NCBI RefSeq assembly: GCF_900114095.1
Contig: NZ_FORV01000009.1
Location: 165,817-229,816 of the forward strand
Source: Sphingomonas sp. NFR04
GTDB taxonomy: Bacteria > Pseudomonadota > Alphaproteobacteria > Sphingomonadales > Sphingomonadaceae
Direction of reading: 5' to 3'
Length of the DNA stretch: 64,000 nucleotides
The notes below the pieces were generated by a model. The model saw only the letters and a program-made list of their open reading frames with translations, did not search any database and was not told the DNA's origin. Positions within the stretch are counted from its first letter, which is position 1; each line of letters starts with the position of its first letter. Shown piece after piece: positions 46,140 to 53,425 of the stretch. A program made the translations under genes and the position numbers.

Positions 46140-46164
46140 GGAACGGCCGAGTGGCGATGGCGTT
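46140..46164 (+). promoter_or_regulatory. EcfG-type general-stress promoter of DUF1206 gene
   Basis: GGAAC at 46140-46144, a 16-base spacer and CGTT at 46161-46164 match the alphaproteobacterial EcfG sigma consensus exactly. The -10 element ends 26 bases before the DUF1206 ATG. The gene is therefore probably part of the PhyR-NepR-EcfG stress regulon, whose regulators are not in this window. Confidence 0.7.
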
Positions 46165-46190
46165 GCTGCGGTCTGAGGGAGACGGATGTA

Positions 46191-46979
46191 ATGGACGTAA
46201 ACGCGCGGCTACGGAGCTTGACTCGCCTGGGCTTTGCAGTGCGTGGACTGCTATACATCGTCATTGCTCTGCTCGTCATCACCACCGGGCGTGCCGAGGA
46301 TCCCGGCGGTGCGTTGGAGTACCTCGGAGAAGGCGGCGGTAAGCTGTTGCTGATTGTTCTCACTGCAGGCTTGCTCGCCTACAGCATCTGGCGGCTTAGT
46401 GATGCAGCATTCGACATCGAGCGTCACGGTTCGAACCGGAAGGGTGTGATGCAGCGCATCGGCGCCGCTGCGAGTGGAATCGTGCACCTTCTGCTCTCCT
46501 GGCAGGCAATACGCCTGATCCAAGGCGTAGCCTCGGCAGGCGACGGGACGCGCGACGGCGCTCGAACAGCATTGCACCTTCCGGGTGGCGGAGCGCTGGT
46601 GGTTGCTGGTGGAGTCATCCTTCTCGGAGCTGGGATCGTTCAACTGGTCAATGCCGCGAGAGCCAGATTCCTGCGACATCTGGAACAACGGGTAGCTCGC
46701 AAACCTTGGGCGTTGTGGAGTGGGCGTGCAGGATACGCGGCCCGAGGCTGCGTCTTCGTCATTTCAGGCTTTTTTCTAGTTCTAGCAGGCCTGGACGAGA
46801 GAGCGAGCGAAGCTGGCGGAACTGCGCAGGCTTTGACCTGGCTCAAGAGCCCGTTCGATGTCTTTGTAGCGTTTGGTCTGTTGGCCTTTGGTGCGTTCGG
46901 CCTGATCGAAGCCCGCTACAGGGTTCTAAATGAGGTGCCCGTCGAACAATTAATGCATGGCGCCATGAGCCGCCGTTAA
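46191..46979 (+). CDS. DUF1206 domain-containing membrane protein
   Basis: A 262-residue integral membrane protein with six predicted helices arranged as three repeats of the DUF1206 helix pair: 'LTRLGFAVRGLLYIVIALLV', 'MQRIGAAASGIVHLLLSWQAI', 'SGRAGYAARGCVFVISGFFLV', each beginning with a Gly-aromatic-Arg-Gly type motif. Function unknown. The ATG follows GGGAG; the frame stays open further upstream but that part has no family similarity and contains the EcfG-type promoter. Confidence 0.9.
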   Translation: MDVNARLRSLTRLGFAVRGLLYIVIALLVITTGRAEDPGGALEYLGEGGGKLLLIVLTAGLLAYSIWRLSDAAFDIERHGSNRKGVMQRIGAAASGIVHLLLSWQAIRLIQGVASAGDGTRDGARTALHLPGGGALVVAGGVILLGAGIVQLVNAARARFLRHLEQRVARKPWALWSGRAGYAARGCVFVISGFFLVLAGLDERASEAGGTAQALTWLKSPFDVFVAFGLLAFGAFGLIEARYRVLNEVPVEQLMHGAMSRR

Positions 46980-47175
46980 GCGGCGGGCGATCGGAAGTTT
47001 CGGCACCGTACGGGTGCGTCCGGTTCTGAGAAGTAGATGGTGCTGCTGAACGGAGGGCGCTGCTCGGGCACCCGCAAACGGCTGGCCATATCCGAGAAAT
47101 CCGCCGCGTTATCCTTCTTTGTTTATCGGCCTCTATGCAAAACGCAGGACAATGCATCCGCGAAAGGGGATCAGT

Positions 47176-47358
47176 ATGAGCGCTAGCACAACGGACGAGG
47201 ACATCAGATCTGAACGGGCAGAATTGCACTTTCTCGCCGCTCTGGTTGAGGAGCTGATGCGCAAGATGCGCGTCGCTGGGGTGCTCAGCCAAGCGGAGCT
47301 CAACGAGATCGAGCAAGCCGTTGCGCAACGCCTTGGCGGTACGCCTCGAGCTTGGTGA
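47176..47358 (+). CDS. Small hypothetical protein
   Basis: A 60-residue soluble acidic protein ('DEDIRSERAELHFLAALVEELMRKMRVAGVLSQAELNEIEQAVAQRLGG'), mostly helical in appearance. The ATG is preceded by AAGGGGA at good spacing; an in-frame ATG 57 bases earlier is less likely. No family was recognised. It stands between the DUF1206 gene and the convergent LysR gene. Confidence 0.6.
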   Translation: MSASTTDEDIRSERAELHFLAALVEELMRKMRVAGVLSQAELNEIEQAVAQRLGGTPRAW

Positions 47359-47486
47359 GACCGCCGGTGATGCCGGCGACGAAGCACGCGCCTGCCGACC
47401 CACTGGGCCACCCGGCCGTCCGCATCCAGAAAGCGCCTTCGACGTTCTGAACGGCCGGATCCGCGCGCGCGGCATTGGCAGCATGG

Positions 47487-48383
47487 CTAGCCGCGTACGA
47501 AGTCGAGGAACGCGCGAAGCGGCGGCGGCACGAGACGACGGCCAGAGTAATAAAGAAAAGGCCCTGAAAAGGATTGCCACCAGTCCGGCAGCACGGGCTC
47601 AAGCGATCCGCTATCCAGCGCCGGACGCAGCCAATCTTCGAACAAGTGAAGGATGCCGCCTCCTGCGACTGCCACATCCACCAGCAGATCAATCGCTCCG
47701 GCGACGCTGGCGATGAGCGGGCCGTGCGGCTCGATCCGGATGATCTCGGCATCACGCTCGAACTCCCAAGGACTCGTCAGCGCACCACTGGTGAAGCGAC
47801 CGCACAAGCAGGCATGGCCGAGCAGGTCGCGCGGATGGTCCGGTCGCCCACGTGCGTCTAGATAGGACGGCGCCGCCGCCGTGGCGAAACGCTGCAAACG
47901 CGGGCCGATCGGCACCGCAATCATGTCCTGCTCCAGCCGCTCGTCATAGCGGATACCCGCGTCGCAGCCCGACGCCACCAGATCGACGAAGCCGTCCTCG
48001 GCGACGACCTCGATACGAATATCTGGATAGGCCGCAAGGAAGCCCGGGAGGATCGGCGGTAGCACCAACCGCGCCGCGCTGACCGGTACGTTGAGTCGCA
48101 GTGTGCCCGCCGGTCGATCGCGAAACAGGTTCACGACGTCGAGCGCGGCCTCGACCTCGCCCAGTGCCGGGGCCAGGCGCTCCATCAAGCGCGCGCCCGC
48201 CTCGGTTGGCGTCACGCTTCGCGTGCTGCGGTGGAGCAGCCGGACGCCCAGCCGCGCTTCCAGCCGCCGTACAGCCTCGCTCAGCGTCGACGCACTCGAT
48301 CCGATGACGCGAGCAGCATCGCGAAAGCCCCGCGCCTGCGCGACCGCAAGGAAGGCATTGAGATCGGCAAGGTCGGCCTTCAT
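47487..48383 (-). CDS. LysR-family transcriptional regulator
   Basis: A 298-residue regulator. The N-terminal helix-turn-helix is 'LNAFLAVAQARGFRDAARVIGSSASTLSEAVRRLEARLGVRLLHRSTRSV', followed by a periplasmic-binding-like effector domain ('GTLRLNVPVSAARLVLPPILPGFLAAYPDIRIEV'). It is divergent from an aldo/keto reductase, 91 bp apart, and likely regulates it. Effector unknown. Confidence 0.94.
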   Translation of the reverse strand: MKADLADLNAFLAVAQARGFRDAARVIGSSASTLSEAVRRLEARLGVRLLHRSTRSVTPTEAGARLMERLAPALGEVEAALDVVNLFRDRPAGTLRLNVPVSAARLVLPPILPGFLAAYPDIRIEVVAEDGFVDLVASGCDAGIRYDERLEQDMIAVPIGPRLQRFATAAAPSYLDARGRPDHPRDLLGHACLCGRFTSGALTSPWEFERDAEIIRIEPHGPLIASVAGAIDLLVDVAVAGGGILHLFEDWLRPALDSGSLEPVLPDWWQSFSGPFLYYSGRRLVPPPLRAFLDFVRG

Positions 48384-48474
48384 CGTTCGGTTATCCGTAC
48401 AGCCCGTGCGGATCCCTCCAACTTATCCCAATCGTCCGCAAGCCGTATCTGGACGCCAGTAAAGGAGAATTCGG

Positions 48475-49335
48475 ATGATCGACCAAGCTGGCACCTGTGC
48501 TTTCGCCGGGCGCAACGTGAAGCGTCTAGGCTATGGCGCGATGCAACTCGCCGGGCCCGGCGTGTTCGGGCCGCCGCGTGACCGTGATCAGGCGCTGGCC
48601 GTGCTTCGCGCCGCAGTGGAGGCGGGTGTGAACCACATCGACACCAGCGACTTCTACGGTCCACACATCACCAACCGACTGATCCGCGAAGCGCTGTCCC
48701 CCTACCCACAGGACTTGCTGATCGTCACCAAGATCGGCGCACGGCGGGGTGACGATGCGTCCTGGCTGCCCGCTTTCGCGCCGGACGAACTGGCGCATGC
48801 TGTCGACGAAAACCTCGCAAACCTCGGCCTGGAGGCGCTGGACGTCGTGAATCTCCGGCTGATGTTCGACGTCCACGGTCCGGCGGAAGGATCGCTGTCA
48901 GTCCCACTGAAAGCCGTAGCGGACCTGCAGCGGCAAGGGCTGGTTCGCCATATCGGGCTCAGCAACGTGACGCCGAAGCAGTTTGAGGAGGCGCGGGACA
49001 TTGCCGAGATCATCTGCGTCCAAAACCAGTACAACCTCGCCCATCGCGACGACGATGCCTTCGTGGACGCTCTCGCGGCGGAAGGCGTCGCCTATGTGCC
49101 CTTCTTCCCGCTCGGCGGCTTCAGCCCCCTCCAATCGGCGGCACTGTCCGACGTGGCGGCGCAACTCGACGCGACGCCGATGCAGGTCGCGCTCGCCTGG
49201 TTGCTCCAGCGATCGCCCAACATCCTGCTCATCCCGGGCACCTCGACGGTGGCGCATCTCCACGAGAACCTGGCAGCGGCATCGCTGACGCTACCCAAGG
49301 AGGCTGTGGCCAGGCTCGACCAGATCGGCAGGTGA
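48475..49335 (+). CDS. Aldo/keto reductase
   Basis: A 286-residue NADPH-dependent oxidoreductase of the AKR superfamily (IolS/YajO-like group). The barrel contains 'VNHIDTSDFYGPHITNRLIREAL' with the catalytic Asp and Tyr, 'IVTKIGAR' with the catalytic Lys, 'LVRHIGLSNVTPKQFEEA' and the C-terminal NADP-phosphate site 'LIPGTSTVAHLHENLAA'. GGAG precedes the ATG. It is divergent from the LysR gene that probably controls it. Confidence 0.93.
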   Translation: MIDQAGTCAFAGRNVKRLGYGAMQLAGPGVFGPPRDRDQALAVLRAAVEAGVNHIDTSDFYGPHITNRLIREALSPYPQDLLIVTKIGARRGDDASWLPAFAPDELAHAVDENLANLGLEALDVVNLRLMFDVHGPAEGSLSVPLKAVADLQRQGLVRHIGLSNVTPKQFEEARDIAEIICVQNQYNLAHRDDDAFVDALAAEGVAYVPFFPLGGFSPLQSAALSDVAAQLDATPMQVALAWLLQRSPNILLIPGTSTVAHLHENLAAASLTLPKEAVARLDQIGR

Positions 49336-49970
49336 TCAGGCAGCTCGATCGGCTAGTACCGCATCGAGCAGGCCCGCAAAGCGGCGATCGAACTCCGATC
49401 GCCGCAGGGCATCAACCATTTTCACGGCAGGCCTGAGCCGTCTTGATCACCCCGCAAGCGCGGCGCAGCTTGAGTGATCGCAAAGCGTGCCAATGCTATG
49501 ATGCTCGCCCCCATATCGCGCGGCGCCGAACGGCAAGTTCGCCCGCACGGATCCGGCTTTCGGCCAGTTGATCGGCCGAGTACCGATCTCACTGTCCATA
49601 TGCTCGCCCGTGTCGCCGGCGTCAGGCTACCGTTACTTTCGCATCTTGCTCGCCGGCTCGATACTGTAGCCCGCGCGGCATGCACCTGGATCAGCGCGAT
49701 AGCCGGCGTGTCGATGCCCTGCGTGAACCAGCGTTCGAGATCGCCCGTCCCATGTTTGGTGAAGGTCGACTTGCTGCGCAGGATGCTCGTCCGACGATCT
49801 GGCGCTGCTTACTTCCTGCGCCGCCGCACGCGCAGTGCTCATCGTGCGGTCGACGACTCTTTTCATCCCGGCGCGAAAGCGTAGGCGCCCGTGCTAGAGG
49901 TACTGAAGCGCTCGATCCGAAGTTCCCCAAGACCGTAGTAAGGGCGGCACGCGACTGCCGCCCTAAAAGA
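49336..49970. other. Gap of 635 bases, possible gene remnant
   Basis: No intact gene is supported. On the minus strand around 49670-49790 one frame reads 'SKSTFTKHGTGDLERWFTQG' and continues 'IDTPAIALIQVHAARAT', which looks protein-like but has a stop close upstream, no start and no ribosome site, so it may be a decayed fragment of an unknown gene. A hairpin at 49941-49964 belongs to the DUF4142 gene. Confidence 0.35.
49941..49964 (-). terminator. Hairpin after DUF4142 gene
   Basis: AGGGCGGC and GCCGCCCT pair perfectly around an eight-base loop, starting six bases after the minus-strand DUF4142 stop. The trailing sequence on that strand is not T-rich, so it is a candidate intrinsic terminator without a strong tract. 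Confidence 0.5.
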
Positions 49971-50558
49971 TCACTTCGACAGTGACTTGGCCATGTTGAG
50001 GTGCGCAGTGACTGTCGGGATCAGCTTTGCCGAAAAGTTCCGAAGTGCCTCTGGCACCTCTTGGTTCGAAGAATTTGCCTTCAGCGCATCGAGCGTTTGC
50101 TGATGAGCTTCTACCTGAGCAGATGCATATGCAGTGTCAAAGGCTGCACCGTTCAACGACTTGAGCGCGTCTAGCTTCTGCTGCTGTGCTGCGGTCAAGG
50201 CCGGATTCGGCGTGATCGCCGGGTTGGCGGCTGCAGCTGCGGACTTCAATTTCGCCGAAGACTCGGTGTGCGCCTTGATCATGCCGTCAGCAAATTTCTT
50301 GATGGCGGTGCTGCTTGCCTGTTGCTGCGCAAGACGCGAGCTCGCAATCTCGAACGCGTCGCCGGCCGCCGCCATGTCGGCGAAGGATTTTCCTGCCGAA
50401 CCAGGCACCGTGACGCTGCTATTGGAAACGGCTCCGACACTCGCATCAGAATTGCCGGCGGCGGTCAGCGAATCGGACGTATGAGTTTCCGTCTTCGACC
50501 CACAGCCGGCGAGTGCGACTGCCGCCATGCCCAGCATCGTCCAGCGAAAAGCGCGCAT
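49971..50558 (-). CDS. DUF4142 domain lipoprotein
   Basis: A 195-residue periplasmic lipoprotein. The signal peptide ends in lipobox ALAGC ('MLGMAAVALAGCGSKTETHTS'), and the mature part is the helical, ferritin-like DUF4142 domain ('SFADMAAAGDAFEIASSRLAQQQ', 'IKKFADGMIKAHTESSAKL', 'EAHQQTLDALKANSS'). Function unknown; the family is often stress-induced. GGGAGAGAAGA lies directly before the ATG. The minus-strand half of the bidirectional EcfG promoter at 50600-50626 has its -10 element 44 bases upstream. Confidence 0.9.
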   Translation of the reverse strand: MRAFRWTMLGMAAVALAGCGSKTETHTSDSLTAAGNSDASVGAVSNSSVTVPGSAGKSFADMAAAGDAFEIASSRLAQQQASSTAIKKFADGMIKAHTESSAKLKSAAAAANPAITPNPALTAAQQQKLDALKSLNGAAFDTAYASAQVEAHQQTLDALKANSSNQEVPEALRNFSAKLIPTVTAHLNMAKSLSK

Positions 50559-50599
50559 TCTTCTCTCCCATGTCTGGCCTGAAGCAAGCAGGCGGCTAG

Positions 50600-50626
50600 G
50601 GAACGCCACCAAGAACGCACCGTTCC
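50600..50626. promoter_or_regulatory. Bidirectional EcfG-type stress promoter
   Basis: On the plus strand GGAAC (50600-50604), 16 bases, CGTT (50621-50624). On the minus strand GGAAC (50626-50622), 16 bases, CGTT (50605-50602). Both match the EcfG consensus GGAAC-N16-CGTT exactly, and the -35 box of each overlaps the -10 box of the other. The two flanking genes, DUF4142 and DUF3597, start 44 and 67 bases from their -10 boxes. Confidence 0.72.
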
Positions 50627-50690
50627 GACGAACCCCGTGTTCACCGGAACGTTGTGCGCTGGGGCGCATCCGCGTCGTGAGGAGAAGAGC

Positions 50691-51098
50691 ATGAGCATTT
50701 TCAGCAGTATCCGAGATCGGATCTTCGGCCACAAACGCACTGAAGCCTCGGCATCGCCCACCCCGATGGCTCCGAACCCGTCGACTGCTCAAGCCCCCAC
50801 ACCCGTTGCGCCTGCGCCTGCGGTACAGCCTGACGCTGCTGTTGATGTGGGCGCTGTCCTATCAGAGATGGCTTCAATAAAAGGCGGAGGTGGCAATTAC
50901 CAGCAATCGATCGTGGATCTGCTCAAGCTCTTAGACCTCGATTCGAGCCTGGCCGCACGCAAAGAGCTTGCCCAGGAGCTAGACATACACGTGGGCGCGG
51001 ACGGGAGTGCCGAGCAAAATATCGCGCTGCATAAAGCGGTGATGGCCAAACTGGCGGAGAATGGCGGCGTGGTACCCGACAGCCTCCTCAACGGCTGA
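50691..51098 (+). CDS. DUF3597 family protein
   Basis: A 135-residue protein. A short N-terminal basic segment ('SIFSSIRDRIFGHKR') and a long Ala/Pro-rich linker precede the DUF3597 domain: 'VDVGAVLSEMASIKGGGGNYQQSIVDLLKLLDLDSSLAARKELAQEL'. It resembles the small LysM-associated YgaU-like domain in size but has no LysM that I can see. Function unknown, proposed stress gene because of its EcfG-type promoter. GAGGAGAAGAGC precedes the ATG. Confidence 0.88.
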   Translation: MSIFSSIRDRIFGHKRTEASASPTPMAPNPSTAQAPTPVAPAPAVQPDAAVDVGAVLSEMASIKGGGGNYQQSIVDLLKLLDLDSSLAARKELAQELDIHVGADGSAEQNIALHKAVMAKLAENGGVVPDSLLNG

Positions 51099-51101
51099 AG
51101 G

Positions 51102-51134
51102 TGAGCGCGGAGGCGAGTTTTGCCTCCGCGCTCA
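51102..51134 (+). terminator. Strong hairpin after DUF3597 gene
   Basis: A 13-bp perfect stem, TGAGCGCGGAGGC with its complement, encloses a seven-base GAGTTTT loop, three bases after the DUF3597 stop. No T-tract follows the stem, but stability should be high; it also faces the convergent kinase gene. Confidence 0.65.
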
Positions 51135-51288
51135 ACAGAGCCCAAGATCGATGGCGAAGCGTTTGCGGCCCACTTCGATCGCGAAGCCCAACGATTAACG
51201 AATGCCTGTTCACCATCGACGCTTTTCGGGATTGGCGGTGGAAAACCCAAGCTCGTCTACGGTGCCTAATTCCCCCCTACGGCGCCTC

Positions 51289-53406
51289 TCACACGCCATG
51301 GTATCGGGGACCTTCATCGAACGCCGAGTCATCTGTAAGAGTTGCAAGCTGAGGTGATGTCCCCGAGGCAACCTCCGAAAGCACAGCGGCCAACTTGTCG
51401 CGTGTGAATGGCTTCGCCACTACGCCATCTGCAAGGCCGTCGCCGATCACGTCGCGGACATCGGCGTTCCCGCTGATGATGATCGAAGGCAGTCGCGGCG
51501 CCACGGACCGCACCTGCCGGATTAACTCCGCTCCGGAGATTTTCGGCATCGCGAAGTCGGTGATCAGGAGGTCGAAACCGCCAGGATCCTGCCGGATGAT
51601 GTTTAGAGCGGAGGCTGCGTCACCACTGTGCACGACGCTATTACCCAGATCCTCGAGCATCGCGGCAGTTGTCAGCCGGACCGCATGGTGATCGTCCACC
51701 AAGATGACCCGCAACGGCCTGCCATCGTCGATGCGTGTTTCGGTTGTCGGAAGGACCTGCAAGCGGGGTTCGCCAGCCTCCGGAAGCCAGAGCTGAATGC
51801 AGGTTCCGACACCCACTTCGCTTTGGACCCGCACGATCCCCCCGGACTGCTTGACGAACCCATAGACCATGCTGAGACCCAGGCCTGTCCCCTTGCCGAC
51901 CGGCTTCGTCGTGAAGAATGGCTCCAGCACCTGATCGAGCTGGTCGGGAGGAATGCCACACCCCGTATCGCGGACGCTCAGGATCACGTAGCGGCCGGGC
52001 GCCAGGCTCGTATCCTCGGCCGCAGCCACATCTCCGGTTTGCGCGGAAACCGTAATCATACCGCCGTCCGGCATAGCGTCGCGCGCGTTGATGATGAGGT
52101 TCATCAGCGCCAGTTCGAGCTGTGCGGAGTCTGCATAGACCGCCGAAACACCGGGCTCGATCTCCCATACGAGCTCGACCAGGCCGCCTAGCGTATGCGC
52201 CAGTAGTTCGGTGACCGTCGCAGACAGAGTGGAGAGGTCGATCCCCGCCGGGGCAAGCTTTTGACGCCGGCTGAATGCCAGCAGGTGCTTCACGAGCTCG
52301 GCGCCCTGTTCTGCGGCATGCCGGGTCATGCCCACCACCTTGCGCTGTCCATCGTCGAGGGAGATGCGTCGCTCGATCATCGTCAATCCTCCCAGCACCG
52401 CAGCGAGGAGATTGTTGAAATCGTGCGCGATGCCGCCGGTCAGTTGGCCAATCGCATCCATCTTGCGCGCCTGGACCAGCTGACTTTCCAGTTCCTTGCG
52501 CTCGGTCACGTCCAATAGGGTGCCCGCGAACTCCATGGGACTGCCGAACGCATCGCGCAGCAGCACGGCCTGATCGAGGAAATGCTTGTACTGGCCATCG
52601 GCGCATTGCCATCGATATTCGACGGCCAGCGAGCGGCCCTCAGGGCGCTCCATGAGTGCCGTGGCGACGCGCTCGCGGTCCTCCGGGTGCAGTCGATCGA
52701 CCCACAGGGCCGGCCTTGCCTGGATCTCCTCGAAGGAAAAGCCTGTCAGCGCGGCAAAATTGCCGCTGACGAATTTGGGGATACGCGGCGATGCGTTCAC
52801 CTCTTCCAGGTACAGGATAATCGGCAAGGACTCGATGATCGCCGCTTGGCGCTGCTCGGCGAGCCGCAGGGCCTGCTCGGCCCGCAGCAGCTCGGCGTTG
52901 GCACGAAGGTTTGCATCGAGCAGCGCCTGTTCCTGACGAGCCTTCCGCTGGATCTCCTTGGTCATGGTGAACAGGTCGACGAACACTGCCACCTTGGAGC
53001 GGAGTACCACCGGATCCACCGGCTTGAAGACATAGTCGACCGCGCCCATCGAATAGCCGCGGAGCAGGTGCTGGTCTTCCTTGTTGACTGCAGAGAGGAA
53101 AACGATTGGCACACGCTTGGTCTGCTCGCGCGAGCGAATGATCTGCGCGGTCTCGTAGCCATCCATGCCGGGCATGAACACGTCGAGCAGGATCACCGCG
53201 AACTCGCCCTTGAGGAGATGGCGCAATGCCGCCTCCCCCGAATTCGCGACGACGATCTCCGCCACATCCTCAAGCACCGTTGAGATCGCCAGCAAGTTCC
53301 GCTCGTCGTCGTCGACAAGCAAGACGCGCGCCCGGGCCAGCGGCGCGTCCTCTCCTCCCGCCGAGAGCAGCGAATCCGCCAGCAACATGGACGGTGCAGG
53401 CGTCAT
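51289..53406 (-). CDS. Hybrid histidine kinase: REC-PAS-HisKA-HATPase-REC
   Basis: A 705-residue soluble hybrid kinase. In order: an N-terminal receiver ('VLLVDDDERNLLAISTVL', phospho-Asp in 'VILLDVFMPGMDGYET', Lys in 'YVFKPVD'), a PAS domain ('GFSFEEIQARPALWVDRLHPEDRE', 'TLLDVTERKELE'), HisKA with the His in 'GGIAHDFNNLLAAVLGGL', HATPase ('LINARDAMPDG', 'RDTGCGIPPDQ', 'GKGTGLGLSMVYGFVKQSGG') and a C-terminal receiver ('VILVDDHHAVRLTT', 'LLITDFAMPKISG'). The start is the ATG 19 bases after the poly-HAMP kinase stop; a TTG at 53442 would overlap that gene. The two kinases are in one operon and may form a phosphorelay. Confidence 0.92.
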   Translation of the reverse strand: MTPAPSMLLADSLLSAGGEDAPLARARVLLVDDDERNLLAISTVLEDVAEIVVANSGEAALRHLLKGEFAVILLDVFMPGMDGYETAQIIRSREQTKRVPIVFLSAVNKEDQHLLRGYSMGAVDYVFKPVDPVVLRSKVAVFVDLFTMTKEIQRKARQEQALLDANLRANAELLRAEQALRLAEQRQAAIIESLPIILYLEEVNASPRIPKFVSGNFAALTGFSFEEIQARPALWVDRLHPEDRERVATALMERPEGRSLAVEYRWQCADGQYKHFLDQAVLLRDAFGSPMEFAGTLLDVTERKELESQLVQARKMDAIGQLTGGIAHDFNNLLAAVLGGLTMIERRISLDDGQRKVVGMTRHAAEQGAELVKHLLAFSRRQKLAPAGIDLSTLSATVTELLAHTLGGLVELVWEIEPGVSAVYADSAQLELALMNLIINARDAMPDGGMITVSAQTGDVAAAEDTSLAPGRYVILSVRDTGCGIPPDQLDQVLEPFFTTKPVGKGTGLGLSMVYGFVKQSGGIVRVQSEVGVGTCIQLWLPEAGEPRLQVLPTTETRIDDGRPLRVILVDDHHAVRLTTAAMLEDLGNSVVHSGDAASALNIIRQDPGGFDLLITDFAMPKISGAELIRQVRSVAPRLPSIIISGNADVRDVIGDGLADGVVAKPFTRDKLAAVLSEVASGTSPQLATLTDDSAFDEGPRYHGV

Positions 53407-53425
53407 GTTCGAACTCGCGCGCACC

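Noticed and set aside
49680..49985. Plus-strand 101-codon frame in the 49.3-50.0 kb gap
   Set aside because: No ribosome site, no motif, and it runs into the DUF4142 gene's terminator and 3' end.
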